A stretch of DNA of 6,535 bases from an uncultured Solirubrobacteraceae bacterium (lineage in GTDB: Bacteria; Actinomycetota; Thermoleophilia; Solirubrobacterales; Solirubrobacteraceae). The notes beneath the pieces are model-generated. The model did no database searches, had not been told where the DNA came from, and saw only the letters and a list, made by a program, of their open reading frames with translations. The stretch lies in the NCBI GenBank assembly GCA_902806215.1, contig CADCVT010000117.1, positions 1 through 6,535 on the forward strand, read 5' to 3'. The position numbers and the translations under genes are program-made. Within the stretch, counting starts at the first letter, position 1; the number at the start of each line of letters is the position of its first letter. Positions 1 to 6,101 of the stretch are shown here, piece after piece.

Positions 1-1148
1 ACGCGATGTCGCGGATCGTCGAGGACACGCTCGTGCGGCGCGAGATCTCCTACCAGGTCGTCGGCGGCACGAAGTTCTACGACCGGGCCGAGATCAAGGA
101 CGCGATGGCGTACCTCAACTGGCTCGTCAACCCGCAGGACGTCATCCAGTTCAGCCGCATCGCCAACTCGCCCAAGCGCGGGATCGGGCAGACCTCGCTG
201 TCGCGGGTGCTCTCGCACGCGGACACCATCGGCGAGACGGTGTGGGACGTGGCGTCGGAGCCCGAGAAGGTCCCAGGCTTGGGGACCGCCGCGGTCAAGG
301 CGTTCACCCGCTTCATGACGACGATGAACGGCCTGCGCGAGAAGACCGCCGAGCGCGTGCCGGTCGGCGACCTGCTCCAGGCCGTGCTCGACGAGGTCGG
401 CGACGTCGACGCGCTCGAGGCCGAGCGGACGATCGAGGCGCAGGGCCGGCTCGCCGACCTCCAGGCGCTCGTCGAGGCGGCACGCGAGTTCGACGCGATC
501 GCCGAGGAGGACGAGGACACCCTCGACGGGTTCCTCCAGCAGGTCGCGCTGCAGTCCGACGCCGACACGCGGCGCGACGACGACGGCCGCGCGACGCTCA
601 TGACGCTGCACAACGCGAAGGGCCTCGAGTACCCCGTCGTGTTCATCATCGGCTGCGAGGAGGGCGTGTTCCCGCACTCGCGCGCGCTCGACGAGGGCGG
701 CCTCGAGGAGGAGCGGCGGCTGGCCTACGTCGGCATCACCCGCGCCGAGCGGCAGCTCACGCTCACCTACGCGCGCAGGCGCAACGTGTTCGGCGCGCAG
801 ACCTTCGGGATGCGCAGCCGGTTCCTCGACGAGATCCCCGGCGATCTGACCGACGGCGACGAGCCGAAGATCCGCCACGCCGGACAACCGACGCCGGGCT
901 CGTGGGCCTCGGCCGCGGCCGGCTACGCCGCGCGCCGCGAGGAGCAGCCGCGCGCACGTCGCGGGGGAGGCGGAGGAGGCGGAGGCTCGGACAGCGACTT
1001 CCGCATGGGCGACGACGTCGTGCACGCCGCGTTCGGCGAGGGCGTCGTCACCGGCGTCGAGCCCGGAGGGATCGTCGTCATCCGCTTCGCCGGCGACGGC
1101 ACGGAGCGCAAGCTCATGGCCGAGTACGCGCCGATCACGAAACGCTGA
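1..1148 (+). CDS. pcrA: ATP-dependent DNA helicase PcrA/UvrD, C-terminal part (5' end outside window)
   Basis: Superfamily 1A 3'-5' DNA helicase acting in nucleotide-excision repair, in clearing recombinase filaments and in resolving transcription conflicts. Visible residues are numbered from the in-frame ATG at 6. That Met is internal: the reading frame is open to base 1, and the AMSRIVED stretch matches the family's NAQSRVLEE (motif IV). The Walker A half, roughly 350-400 residues, is therefore missing at the window edge. Seen in order: VVGGTKFYDRAEIKD (about 19-33); FLQQVALQSDAD (about 175); motif V, LMTLHNAKGLE (198-208), followed by VVFIIGCEEGVFPH; motif VI, EERRLAYVGITRAER (235-249), with the arginine finger expected in this block; SRFLDEIP; a disordered linker with eight consecutive glycines (320-327); and a Tudor-like C-terminal domain from GDDVVHAAFGEGVV (335) to the end. 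In PcrA/UvrD this last domain contacts RNA polymerase, which favours PcrA over other UvrD-like helicases. The next gene starts on the last base of the stop codon. Confidence 0.95.
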   Translation, partial: AMSRIVEDTLVRREISYQVVGGTKFYDRAEIKDAMAYLNWLVNPQDVIQFSRIANSPKRGIGQTSLSRVLSHADTIGETVWDVASEPEKVPGLGTAAVKAFTRFMTTMNGLREKTAERVPVGDLLQAVLDEVGDVDALEAERTIEAQGRLADLQALVEAAREFDAIAEEDEDTLDGFLQQVALQSDADTRRDDDGRATLMTLHNAKGLEYPVVFIIGCEEGVFPHSRALDEGGLEEERRLAYVGITRAERQLTLTYARRRNVFGAQTFGMRSRFLDEIPGDLTDGDEPKIRHAGQPTPGSWASAAAGYAARREEQPRARRGGGGGGGGSDSDFRMGDDVVHAAFGEGVVTGVEPGGIVVIRFAGDGTERKLMAEYAPITKR

Positions 1149-1729
1149 TGCCGATCTTCCGCCGCAAGCGGCCCGTCGAGTTCGAGACCCTCGAGGAGGC
1201 CGTGGCGTACTACCGCGCGCTCGGGTTCTTCGCGGGCTCCACGCTCGACGACGCCGCCCTCGCCGCCGAGATCAAGGGCGAGCACGACGAGGAGTGGGAG
1301 GGCGAGATCGAGCTCGCGCCCGGCGAGAAGGAGCTCGACCTCTTCCTGATGCTCGCCGACCCCGATCGCATGGTCGACGTCGACATGGAGGGCCAGTTCT
1401 TCTTCGAGGGCGAGGGCTTCATCGAGCTGCTGCAGGATCTCGCGCGGATCTCCCGCGGCAAGCTCGCGGTGACCGACGTCCGCGAGGAGTGGCCGGACGA
1501 AGAGCACGTCCGCGTGCACTTCACGCTCAACGGCGAGCGCCACGTGCTGGAGCCGGAGATCAACGACGACTGGCTCGACCCCGAGTTCATGTCGGCGTTC
1601 GAGGATCTCGCCGGCGGTGCCGCGAGCTTCCATGCGCTCGACAACGGGCAGGCGTTCTGGATCGTCGAGCTCACCGACGACGAGTTCGATCAGCTGCAGC
1701 GCGAACGCCGCCTGAAGTTCGCCTACTAG
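1148..1729 (+). CDS. Hypothetical acidic protein (193 aa) coupled to pcrA
   Basis: I do not recognise this family. The start is taken at the ATG that shares its A with the pcrA stop (TGATG), which implies translation by terminating ribosomes; no ribosome binding site is visible. The protein is soluble, with no signal peptide or membrane segment. After a short basic N-terminus (FRRKRP, 4-9) it is strikingly acidic: I count 48 Asp/Glu against 18 Lys/Arg in 193 residues. The sequence reads as an ordered alpha/beta protein rather than a disordered tail. A helix-like segment LEEAVAYYRALGFF (15-28) is followed by amphipathic blocks such as LDLFLMLADPDRMVDVDMEG (63-82), GFIELLQDLARIS (90-102), VRVHFTLNGERHVLEPEIND (121-140) and AFWIVELTDDEFDQL (169-183). 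Its link to pcrA suggests a role near DNA metabolism, or only shared transcription; neither can be decided here. Codon use matches its neighbours, so there is no sign of recent transfer. The stop lies in a CTAG shared with the convergent gene. Confidence 0.85.
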   Translation: MPIFRRKRPVEFETLEEAVAYYRALGFFAGSTLDDAALAAEIKGEHDEEWEGEIELAPGEKELDLFLMLADPDRMVDVDMEGQFFFEGEGFIELLQDLARISRGKLAVTDVREEWPDEEHVRVHFTLNGERHVLEPEINDDWLDPEFMSAFEDLAGGAASFHALDNGQAFWIVELTDDEFDQLQRERRLKFAY

Positions 1730-2865
1730 CCCAGGATCGGGCAGACGACGACGAGCGAGCACTCGGGCTCGGGCTCCGGCTGCGGCTGCGGCTCGTTCGA
1801 CGGCGGCGGCGACGAGGACGGCGGCGGCTGCGACGAGCCTCCGCTCGGGGACGGCTCGGCGGGCGGCGGGTTCTGGGCGCCCGGCGTCGTCGAGGACGGC
1901 GGGAAGGCCGGAGTGAGCGGCACCGGCGCGCGGCGCGGGTCGCGGCCCATGAAGCGCGCGAGCGCGGCGAATCCGGGCCGGGCCTTGCCCGTCCAGTCGA
2001 TCAGACCGGAGTCCCAGGTCGGCTCGGGCCGGTCGGAGTTCCAGTGGTAGAGGTAGACGCGCTTGATCCGCGAGGACAGCTTCGTCGAGAGATTCAGGAC
2101 GAACGACGTGACCTTGCCGGCGTGCGTCGGGTTCTCGGGGAAGTCGGCGACCTTCGACTTGAAGTGCTTGCGGTAGACGACCCCGCCGCTCTCAGTGATC
2201 CACACGTCGCCCTTGAACGCCTTGAGCAGCTTGCGCGTGCCCGACGAGCGCAGCCGGTTGACGTCGAGGTAGTTGTGCAGCCCGAGGACGGTGATCTTCG
2301 ACTTGGCCGCGCGGTCGAAGCGCTTGAGCCACTTGACCATGTTCGGCTGGTCGATCACGGCCGTGGCGAGCACGGTGCACCCGCGACACTCGGACTTGAC
2401 GACGTCGAAGAGCCTTCCCGCCTCCTCGGGCTTGCGGCACGTCGGCTGCGAGCAGTGGTTGGCCTCGTTCCACGCGATGTAGTTCTTGACCCACGGGTAG
2501 CGCTTGCGGAACGCCTTGACGGCACGGCGGAACTCGGGCGGCTTGGGCAGGTAGATCCGCGTCCACCCGATGAACCCGTGTCCGAACGCGACGAGGGGCT
2601 GGACGCCGCGTCGCCGTGCGCCGTTCATCCACGCGTCGAGGTGTGCGAGCTCGGCCGGGTCGGCGGTCTTCAGCGCGGCGAACCACGGGACGACGATGCG
2701 GGCGTGCTTGACGCCCAGCCAGGCCAGCCGAGGGTCGTCGAACATCTGCGTCTTCTGGTCGCCGATGCCGACGATCGGCTTGGCGGCGGCGGCCGGAGCG
2801 GCCGTGGTTGCGAGGGCCGCGGCGCACACCAGCGCGGCAAGGAGTCCGTTCCGCAGCAGCAGCAC
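1726..2865 (-). CDS. Secreted glycoside hydrolase-like protein (clan GH-A TIM-barrel type) with Pro-rich tail
   Basis: Probable exported glycosidase or glycosidase-like protein, 379 residues from the GTG at 2865. That start gives a compact signal peptide: LLLRNG, then a hydrophobic core LLAALVCAAALA (8-19), with cleavage near APAAAA/KP (about 28). An in-frame GTG at 2913 would add 16 residues, leave a long charged leader and overlap folD by 10 bases, so I prefer 2865. The Cys at 14 is not in a lipobox (Val precedes it). The mature domain (about 30-310) has features of clan GH-A barrels: IAWNEANH with Glu134 in the place of the acid/base, GLHNY (195-199), WITESGG with Glu225 in the place of the nucleophile, and YLYHWNS (271-277). 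Cys138/143 and Cys160/163 may form disulfides. Residues about 313-368 are a Pro/Ser/Glu/Gln linker, and the chain ends in CSLVVVCPILG. The substrate cannot be told. The exact GH family is uncertain, and a catalytically inactive relative is possible. The gene is convergent with the acidic-protein gene and divergent from folD. Confidence 0.8.
   Translation of the reverse strand: MLLLRNGLLAALVCAAALATTAAPAAAAKPIVGIGDQKTQMFDDPRLAWLGVKHARIVVPWFAALKTADPAELAHLDAWMNGARRRGVQPLVAFGHGFIGWTRIYLPKPPEFRRAVKAFRKRYPWVKNYIAWNEANHCSQPTCRKPEEAGRLFDVVKSECRGCTVLATAVIDQPNMVKWLKRFDRAAKSKITVLGLHNYLDVNRLRSSGTRKLLKAFKGDVWITESGGVVYRKHFKSKVADFPENPTHAGKVTSFVLNLSTKLSSRIKRVYLYHWNSDRPEPTWDSGLIDWTGKARPGFAALARFMGRDPRRAPVPLTPAFPPSSTTPGAQNPPPAEPSPSGGSSQPPPSSSPPPSNEPQPQPEPEPECSLVVVCPILG
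1762..1791. repeat. Short tandem hexamer repeat coding for the Pro/Glu/Gln tail
   Basis: Five consecutive hexamers of the form CTSSGG: CTCGGG twice, CTCCGG once, CTGCGG twice. On the minus strand they encode the alternating PQPQPEPEPE part of the secreted hydrolase tail. Similar but less regular Gly/Arg-anticodon-like GGCGGC runs continue to about 1870 under the Pro/Ser stretch. A unit of 6 bases keeps the frame, so copy-number change would lengthen or shorten the linker by Pro-X pairs without a frameshift. Confidence 0.6.
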
Positions 2866-2872
2866 GCCACGT

Positions 2873-2878
2873 GTCTTA
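2873..2878 (-). promoter_or_regulatory. Weak candidate -10 element for the secreted hydrolase
   Basis: TAAGAC read on the minus strand, seven bases before the preferred GTG start at 2865, the same spacing as at gatC. The final base is C instead of the strongly preferred T, and no good -35 is seen at normal spacing. The gap between the hydrolase start and folD is only 38 bases (2866-2903), so both divergent promoters must sit in it or reach into the coding regions. A CACGTG palindrome lies at 2868-2873. Tentative. Confidence 0.2.
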
Positions 2879-2887
2879 CCCGTTTCG

Positions 2888-2893
2888 TAGGCT
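2888..2893 (+). promoter_or_regulatory. Candidate -10 element for folD (leaderless type)
   Basis: TAGGCT fits the actinobacterial TAnnnT -10 pattern and ends ten bases before the folD ATG at 2904, so transcription would begin at or just before the start codon. No Shine-Dalgarno sequence is visible upstream of that ATG, which agrees with a leaderless transcript. I see no convincing -35 at 16-18 bases upstream, so the call is moderate at best. Confidence 0.4.
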
Positions 2894-2903
2894 GCGCGCT
2901 CCA

Positions 2904-3773
2904 ATGGGAGCACAGCTGATTGACGGCAAGGCAGTGGCGGCGCGCGTTCGCGAGGAGGTCAAGCGCGACGTCGAGGCCTTCGTTGCCGAGGGCGGGAGCC
3001 CGCCCGGGCTCGCGACGGTGCTCATCGGCGACGACCCGGCGAGCGCGGTCTACGTCGGCGGCAAGCAGAAGGCCAGCCGCGAGGTTCGGATCGTGCCGTT
3101 CGACGAGCGCCATCCCGCTGACACGTCCAAGGAGGACGTCGTCGCGATCGTCGAGCGCCTCAACGCCGACCCCGAGGTCAGCGGGATCATCGTGCAGCTC
3201 CCGCTTCCCGGCCACCTCGACGACACCGAGATCAGCGGGCTCGTCAGCCCCGACAAGGATGTCGACGGCCTGACCTACGCCAGCGCGGGACTGCTCGCGC
3301 TCGGCCGTCCGGGCCTGCGTCCCTGCACCCCCGCCGGCGTGATGGTGCTGCTCGAGGAGGCGGGCCAGCAGCTCCAGGGCGCCGAGGCCGTCGTCATCGG
3401 CCGCTCGAACCTCTTCGGCAAGCCGATGGCCCAGCTGCTCCTGCAGGCCAACGCCACGGTCACCATCTGCCACTCGCGCACGAAGGACCTTGGTGCTGTG
3501 TGCCGCCGCGCCGACGTGCTCATCGCCGCGGTCGGCCGGGCCGAGATGGTCAAGGCCGACTGGGTCAAGCCCGGCGCCACGGTCATCGACGTCGGCATCA
3601 ACCGCACCGAGAGCGGGCTCGTCGGCGACGTCGCGTTCGCCGAGGTCAGCGCGGTCGCCAGCGCGATCACGCCCGTCCCCGGCGGGGTCGGGCCGATGAC
3701 CATCGCCATGCTCCTGCGCAACACGCTCGAGGCCGCGCGGTTGCAGCGATCAGCGGGTACGGTCACCGCATGA
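2904..3773 (+). CDS. folD: Bifunctional methylenetetrahydrofolate dehydrogenase / methenyltetrahydrofolate cyclohydrolase FolD
   Basis: Cytosolic one-carbon enzyme that oxidises 5,10-methylene-THF to 5,10-methenyl-THF with NADP+ and hydrolyses it to 10-formyl-THF, used for purine synthesis and Met-tRNA(fMet) formylation. Its 289 residues are the normal family length. Seen: the N-terminal catalytic domain with Tyr50 and Lys54 in VYVGGKQKA, at the same numbers as the E. coli catalytic residues; IIVQLPLP (96-102) with Gln98; KDVDGL (118-123) with Asp121; PCTPAGV (140-146); the Rossmann-domain signature VIGRSNLFGKPMA (164-176); the nucleotide-site strand ATVIDVGIN (225-233); and TPVPGGVGPMT (256-266). 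The start at ATG 2904 gives the usual short lead into LIDGKAVA. Oddities: the position usually Gly in the KACEEVGI-type block is Arg62, and the nearby Cys is Ser58. All catalytic residues remain, so activity is expected. The stop overlaps the next gene's start by ATGA. Confidence 0.97.
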   Translation: MGAQLIDGKAVAARVREEVKRDVEAFVAEGGSPPGLATVLIGDDPASAVYVGGKQKASREVRIVPFDERHPADTSKEDVVAIVERLNADPEVSGIIVQLPLPGHLDDTEISGLVSPDKDVDGLTYASAGLLALGRPGLRPCTPAGVMVLLEEAGQQLQGAEAVVIGRSNLFGKPMAQLLLQANATVTICHSRTKDLGAVCRRADVLIAAVGRAEMVKADWVKPGATVIDVGINRTESGLVGDVAFAEVSAVASAITPVPGGVGPMTIAMLLRNTLEAARLQRSAGTVTA

Positions 3774-4342
3774 AGCTCTCGCGCCTGCGCTCGGGGGAAC
3801 GTCTCGCCCTGCTGGGGGCCCTGGCCCTCTCCGTGCTCCTCGGCCTGAACTGGTTCTTCCTCTCGCAGCCGGAGGCCACGGTCGGCCAGCACGAGAGCGG
3901 GATCCGCTCGCTCGGCTGGTTCGCGACGCTGATCCTGCTCGCGACGATCGCAACGGCGCTGGCCACCGCCTACTTCACCGTCGTGTACCGGGCGGCGGGA
4001 CTGCCGATCGTCTTCAGCGTGCTCACGTTCTCGTTCGGCCTGATCGCGACGCTCGTCGTGCTGCTGCGACTGCTCGTGTGGCAGCCGCACCTCGGCGTCG
4101 ACGCGGGCCGCGCCGACGTCGACGTCGAGCTGTGGGGCTACCTGGGTCTCTTCGCGGTCGCGGCGATCGCCGCCGGCGGCTGGATCTCCGTCCTCGACGA
4201 GCGGACCGACAGCCCCGAGGCGCTCGAGCAGACCGAGGAGGCCCTGCGCGCCCGCGGCGACAACCCGCGCAAGCCCCCGCCGCGTACCGCCGCACCGCTG
4301 AGCGGCCCGGCCGACGCGTTGGCCGATCCGTCCAATCCGTAG
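3770..4342 (+). CDS. Hypothetical four-helix integral membrane protein downstream of folD
   Basis: Family not recognised. It has 190 residues, starting at the ATG of the ATGA overlap with the folD stop. Four hydrophobic segments are clear: about 12-31 (LALLGALALSVLLGLNWFFL), 49-72, 78-104 and 121-141. Short basic loops (RLRSGER at 5-11; VYRAAG at 72-77) suggest the N-terminus and the 2-3 loop are cytoplasmic. The segment between helices 1 and 2 (SQPEATVGQHESGIRS) and the acidic loop between helices 3 and 4 (GVDAGRADVDVE, 109-120) would then be outside. The C-terminal 50 residues (142-190) are hydrophilic: first acidic and helix-like (PEALEQTEEALRARG), then Pro-rich (RKPPPRTAAPLSGP), presumably cytoplasmic and partly disordered. 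No enzyme or transporter motif is visible. The tight overlap means shared transcription with folD, but a functional link to folate is only a guess. Fifty bases separate it from gatC. Confidence 0.85.
   Translation: MKLSRLRSGERLALLGALALSVLLGLNWFFLSQPEATVGQHESGIRSLGWFATLILLATIATALATAYFTVVYRAAGLPIVFSVLTFSFGLIATLVVLLRLLVWQPHLGVDAGRADVDVELWGYLGLFAVAAIAAGGWISVLDERTDSPEALEQTEEALRARGDNPRKPPPRTAAPLSGPADALADPSNP
4308..4325 (+). terminator. Hairpin at the end of the membrane-protein gene, possible weak terminator
   Basis: A seven-base stem CGGCCGA/TTGGCCG (one G-U wobble in RNA) closes on a CGCG loop, 15 bases before the end of the gene. There is no U-run after it. It could help separate the folD transcript from gatCAB, since a candidate promoter follows at 4356-4385, but hairpins of this size are common by chance in such GC-rich DNA. 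Confidence 0.2.
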
Positions 4343-4355
4343 GGCCCGTCGGCAC

Positions 4356-4385
4356 AAGACACCGCCGCCGGACTCCTCGTACTCT
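4356..4385 (+). promoter_or_regulatory. Candidate promoter of the gatCAB operon (leaderless)
   Basis: AAGACA at 4356-4361 (four of six bases of TTGACA) is followed after 18 bases by TACTCT at 4380-4385, a good TAnnnT -10 element. Seven bases separate the -10 from the GTG start codon at 4393, so the transcript would begin on or next to the start codon. This is the only intergenic space (4343-4392) ahead of gatC. No T-box, riboswitch or ribosome binding site fits in it. Confidence 0.5.
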
Positions 4386-4392
4386 CCGTGTC

Positions 4393-4677
4393 GTGATCGA
4401 CCGCGACCAGGTCCTGCACGTCGCGCGCCTCGCGCGGCTGAGCCTCTCCGACGAGGAGGTCGAGCGCATGAGCGGGCAGCTGTCCGGCATCCTCGAGCAC
4501 ATCGAGAAGATCGGCGAGCTCGATCTCGAGGGCGTCCCGCCGACGTCGCACGTCGTCGAGGTCACGAACGCGCTGCGCGCCGACGAGCCGCGCCCGAGCT
4601 GGCCGCGCGAGCAGATCCTCGACGCGGCTCCGTCGGTCCGCGACAACGGCTTCGAAGTCCCGTCCCCGCAGGCATGA
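4393..4677 (+). CDS. gatC: Asp/Glu-tRNA amidotransferase subunit C (GatC)
   Basis: Small non-catalytic subunit that wraps around GatA and GatB and stabilises the GatCAB complex in the cytoplasm. Its 94 residues from a GTG start match the usual size of about 95-100. The family pattern is complete: HVARLARLSLSDEEVE (9-24), QLSGILEHIEKIGELD (29-44), GVPPTSHVVEVTNALRAD (47-64) and AAPSVRDNGFEVP (78-90). The GTG at 4393 is chosen because family members begin only a few residues before the HVA block, and because a -10 element sits seven bases upstream. The Pro-rich track upstream in the same frame is out-of-frame reading of the membrane-protein gene. The last bases overlap gatA by ATGA. Confidence 0.95.
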   Translation: MIDRDQVLHVARLARLSLSDEEVERMSGQLSGILEHIEKIGELDLEGVPPTSHVVEVTNALRADEPRPSWPREQILDAAPSVRDNGFEVPSPQA

Positions 4678-6097
4678 GCGCCGACGTCCTCGCGCTGACC
4701 GCCGCGCAGGCGGTCGAGAAGATCAAGGGAGGCGAGCTGTCGTCGGCCGAGGTGTTCGGCGCCTACCGCGACCGCGCCGCCGCCGACGAGCTCAACGCCT
4801 TCACGTGGGTGGCCGAGGAGACGCCGGCGAATCGGATCCCACCCACCCCCGACGCGCCGCTGGCCGGCGTGCCGGTCGCCGTCAAGGACCTCTTCTGCAC
4901 CGAGGGCGTCCCGTCGCAGGCGGGCTCGAAGATCCTCGAGGGCTACCGGCCGCCCTACACGGCGACCGTGGTCCGCAGACTGCAGGACGCCGGCTCGCCG
5001 CTGCTGGGCAAGACGAACCAGGACGAGTTCGCGATGGGCTCGTCGAACGAGAACTCGGCCTACGGGCCGGTGCTCAACCCGTGGGACCGCACGCGCGTGC
5101 CGGGCGGGTCGAGCGGCGGCAGCGCCGCGGCCGTCGCCGCGGGCCTCGCGCCGTGGTCGATCGGCACCGACACCGGCGGCTCGATCCGCCAGCCCGCGGC
5201 GCTGTGCGGGATCGTCGGCATGAAGCCCACGTACGGCTCGATCAGCCGCTACGGGATGATCGCGTTCGCGAGCTCGCTCGACCAGGCCGGGCCGTTCACG
5301 CGCGACGTGACCGACTGCGCGCTGCTGCTCGGGCACATGATCGGCCAGGACGGCTGCGACTCGACGTCGCTCCAGCACCCCGAGCCGATCACGCCCCCGA
5401 CGGCCGAGCGCCTCGACGGCGTGCGGATCGGCGTCCCCGAGGAGCTCAGCGGCGAGGGCATCGAGGCCGGCGTGCTGGCGAACTTCCACCAGACGCTCGA
5501 GCACTGCCGCAGCCTCGGCGCCGAGATCGAGCAGATGCGCCTGCCGCACGCCCCTCACGCGCTGAGCGCCTACTACGTGCTCGCCCCGGCCGAGGCCTCG
5601 TCGAACCTGTCGAGGTACGACGGCGTGCGCTTCGGCCTGCGCCACGACGCCGCCGACCTCGTCTCGCTCTACACCGAGACGCGCAAGGACGGCTTCGGGC
5701 CCGAGGTCAAGCGGCGGATCATGCTCGGGACGTACGCGCTGAGCGCGGGCTACTACGACGCGTACTACGGCCGCGCGCAGCAGGTCCGCACGAAGATCTC
5801 CGACGACTTCCGCGAGGCGTTCGCGAGCTTCGACTTCATCGTGACGCCGACCGCGCCGAGCGTGGCGTTCGAGCTGGGCGCCAAGACCGACGACCCGTGG
5901 GCGATGTACCTCAACGACTACTGCACCGTGCCGATGTCGCTCGCCGGGCTTCCCGCGATCTCCATCCCGAGCGGCCTGTCCGACGGCCTGCCGGTCGGCT
6001 TCCAGATCGCCGGGCCGGCGTTCAGCGAGAACCGCATCCTCGACGCGGCCCACGCGCTCGAGAAGGTCATCGCATTCGACACCTCCACCGCGCGCGC

Positions 6098-6101
<4 letters not shown>
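4674..6101 (+). CDS. gatA: Asp/Glu-tRNA amidotransferase subunit A (GatA), amidase
   Basis: Glutaminase subunit of GatCAB. It hydrolyses glutamine and sends the ammonia through a channel to GatB, where the tRNA-bound Glu or Asp is amidated. At 475 residues it is of normal length and belongs to the amidase-signature family. The Ser-cisSer-Lys triad is intact: Lys71 in VAVKDLF, Ser146 in PGGSSGGSAA and Ser170 in DTGGSIRQPA. The spacings (75 and 24) are those of the family. Also present are GKTNQDEFAMGSSNENSAYG (112-131), typical of GatA rather than other amidases, MKPTYGSISRYG (183-194), FASSLDQAGP (198-207), VKRRIMLGTYALSAGYYDAYY (345-365), with Arg348 expected to bind the glutamine, NDYCTVPMSLAGLPAISIP (414-432), with Asp415 in the same role, and the C-terminal GLPVGFQIAGP. 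The start overlaps the gatC stop by ATGA, and the stop overlaps gatB in the same way, so equal subunit synthesis by coupling is likely. Confidence 0.97.

Noticed and set aside
6..8. ATG at 6 as a true start of a short helicase-like protein
   Set aside because: The frame is open to base 1, and the residues around it are the middle of helicase motif IV, so the gene is cut by the window edge and not naturally truncated.
242..1147. Upstream in-frame extension of the acidic protein to an ATG at 242
   Set aside because: The extension is an Arg/Gly/Ala-rich +1 reading of pcrA. The protein-like sequence starts exactly at the TGATG junction at 1148.
1729..1742. GCCC-6-GGGC inverted repeat just past the CTAG, as a terminator for the acidic-protein gene
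   Set aside because: The stem is only four base pairs with no U-run, and it lies in the coding tail of the hydrolase. Such repeats are frequent by chance at this GC content.
1294..2919. A 541-codon plus-strand open frame across the acidic-protein and hydrolase genes
   Set aside because: It spans two real genes on different strands, begins inside one of them, is Arg-rich and has no motif. The hydrolase on the minus strand has a signal peptide and active-site motifs.
2670..3473. Minus-strand 267-codon open frame opposite folD
   Set aside because: Shadow of folD. It has no family motif and would overlap the hydrolase 5' end in another frame.
4023..6053. A 676-codon open frame on the minus strand opposite gatC/gatA and the membrane-protein gene
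   Set aside because: It lies opposite genes with full family motifs. Its composition is Arg/Ala/Val/Gly-rich with no domain pattern, as expected for antisense frames in very GC-rich DNA where stop codons are rare.
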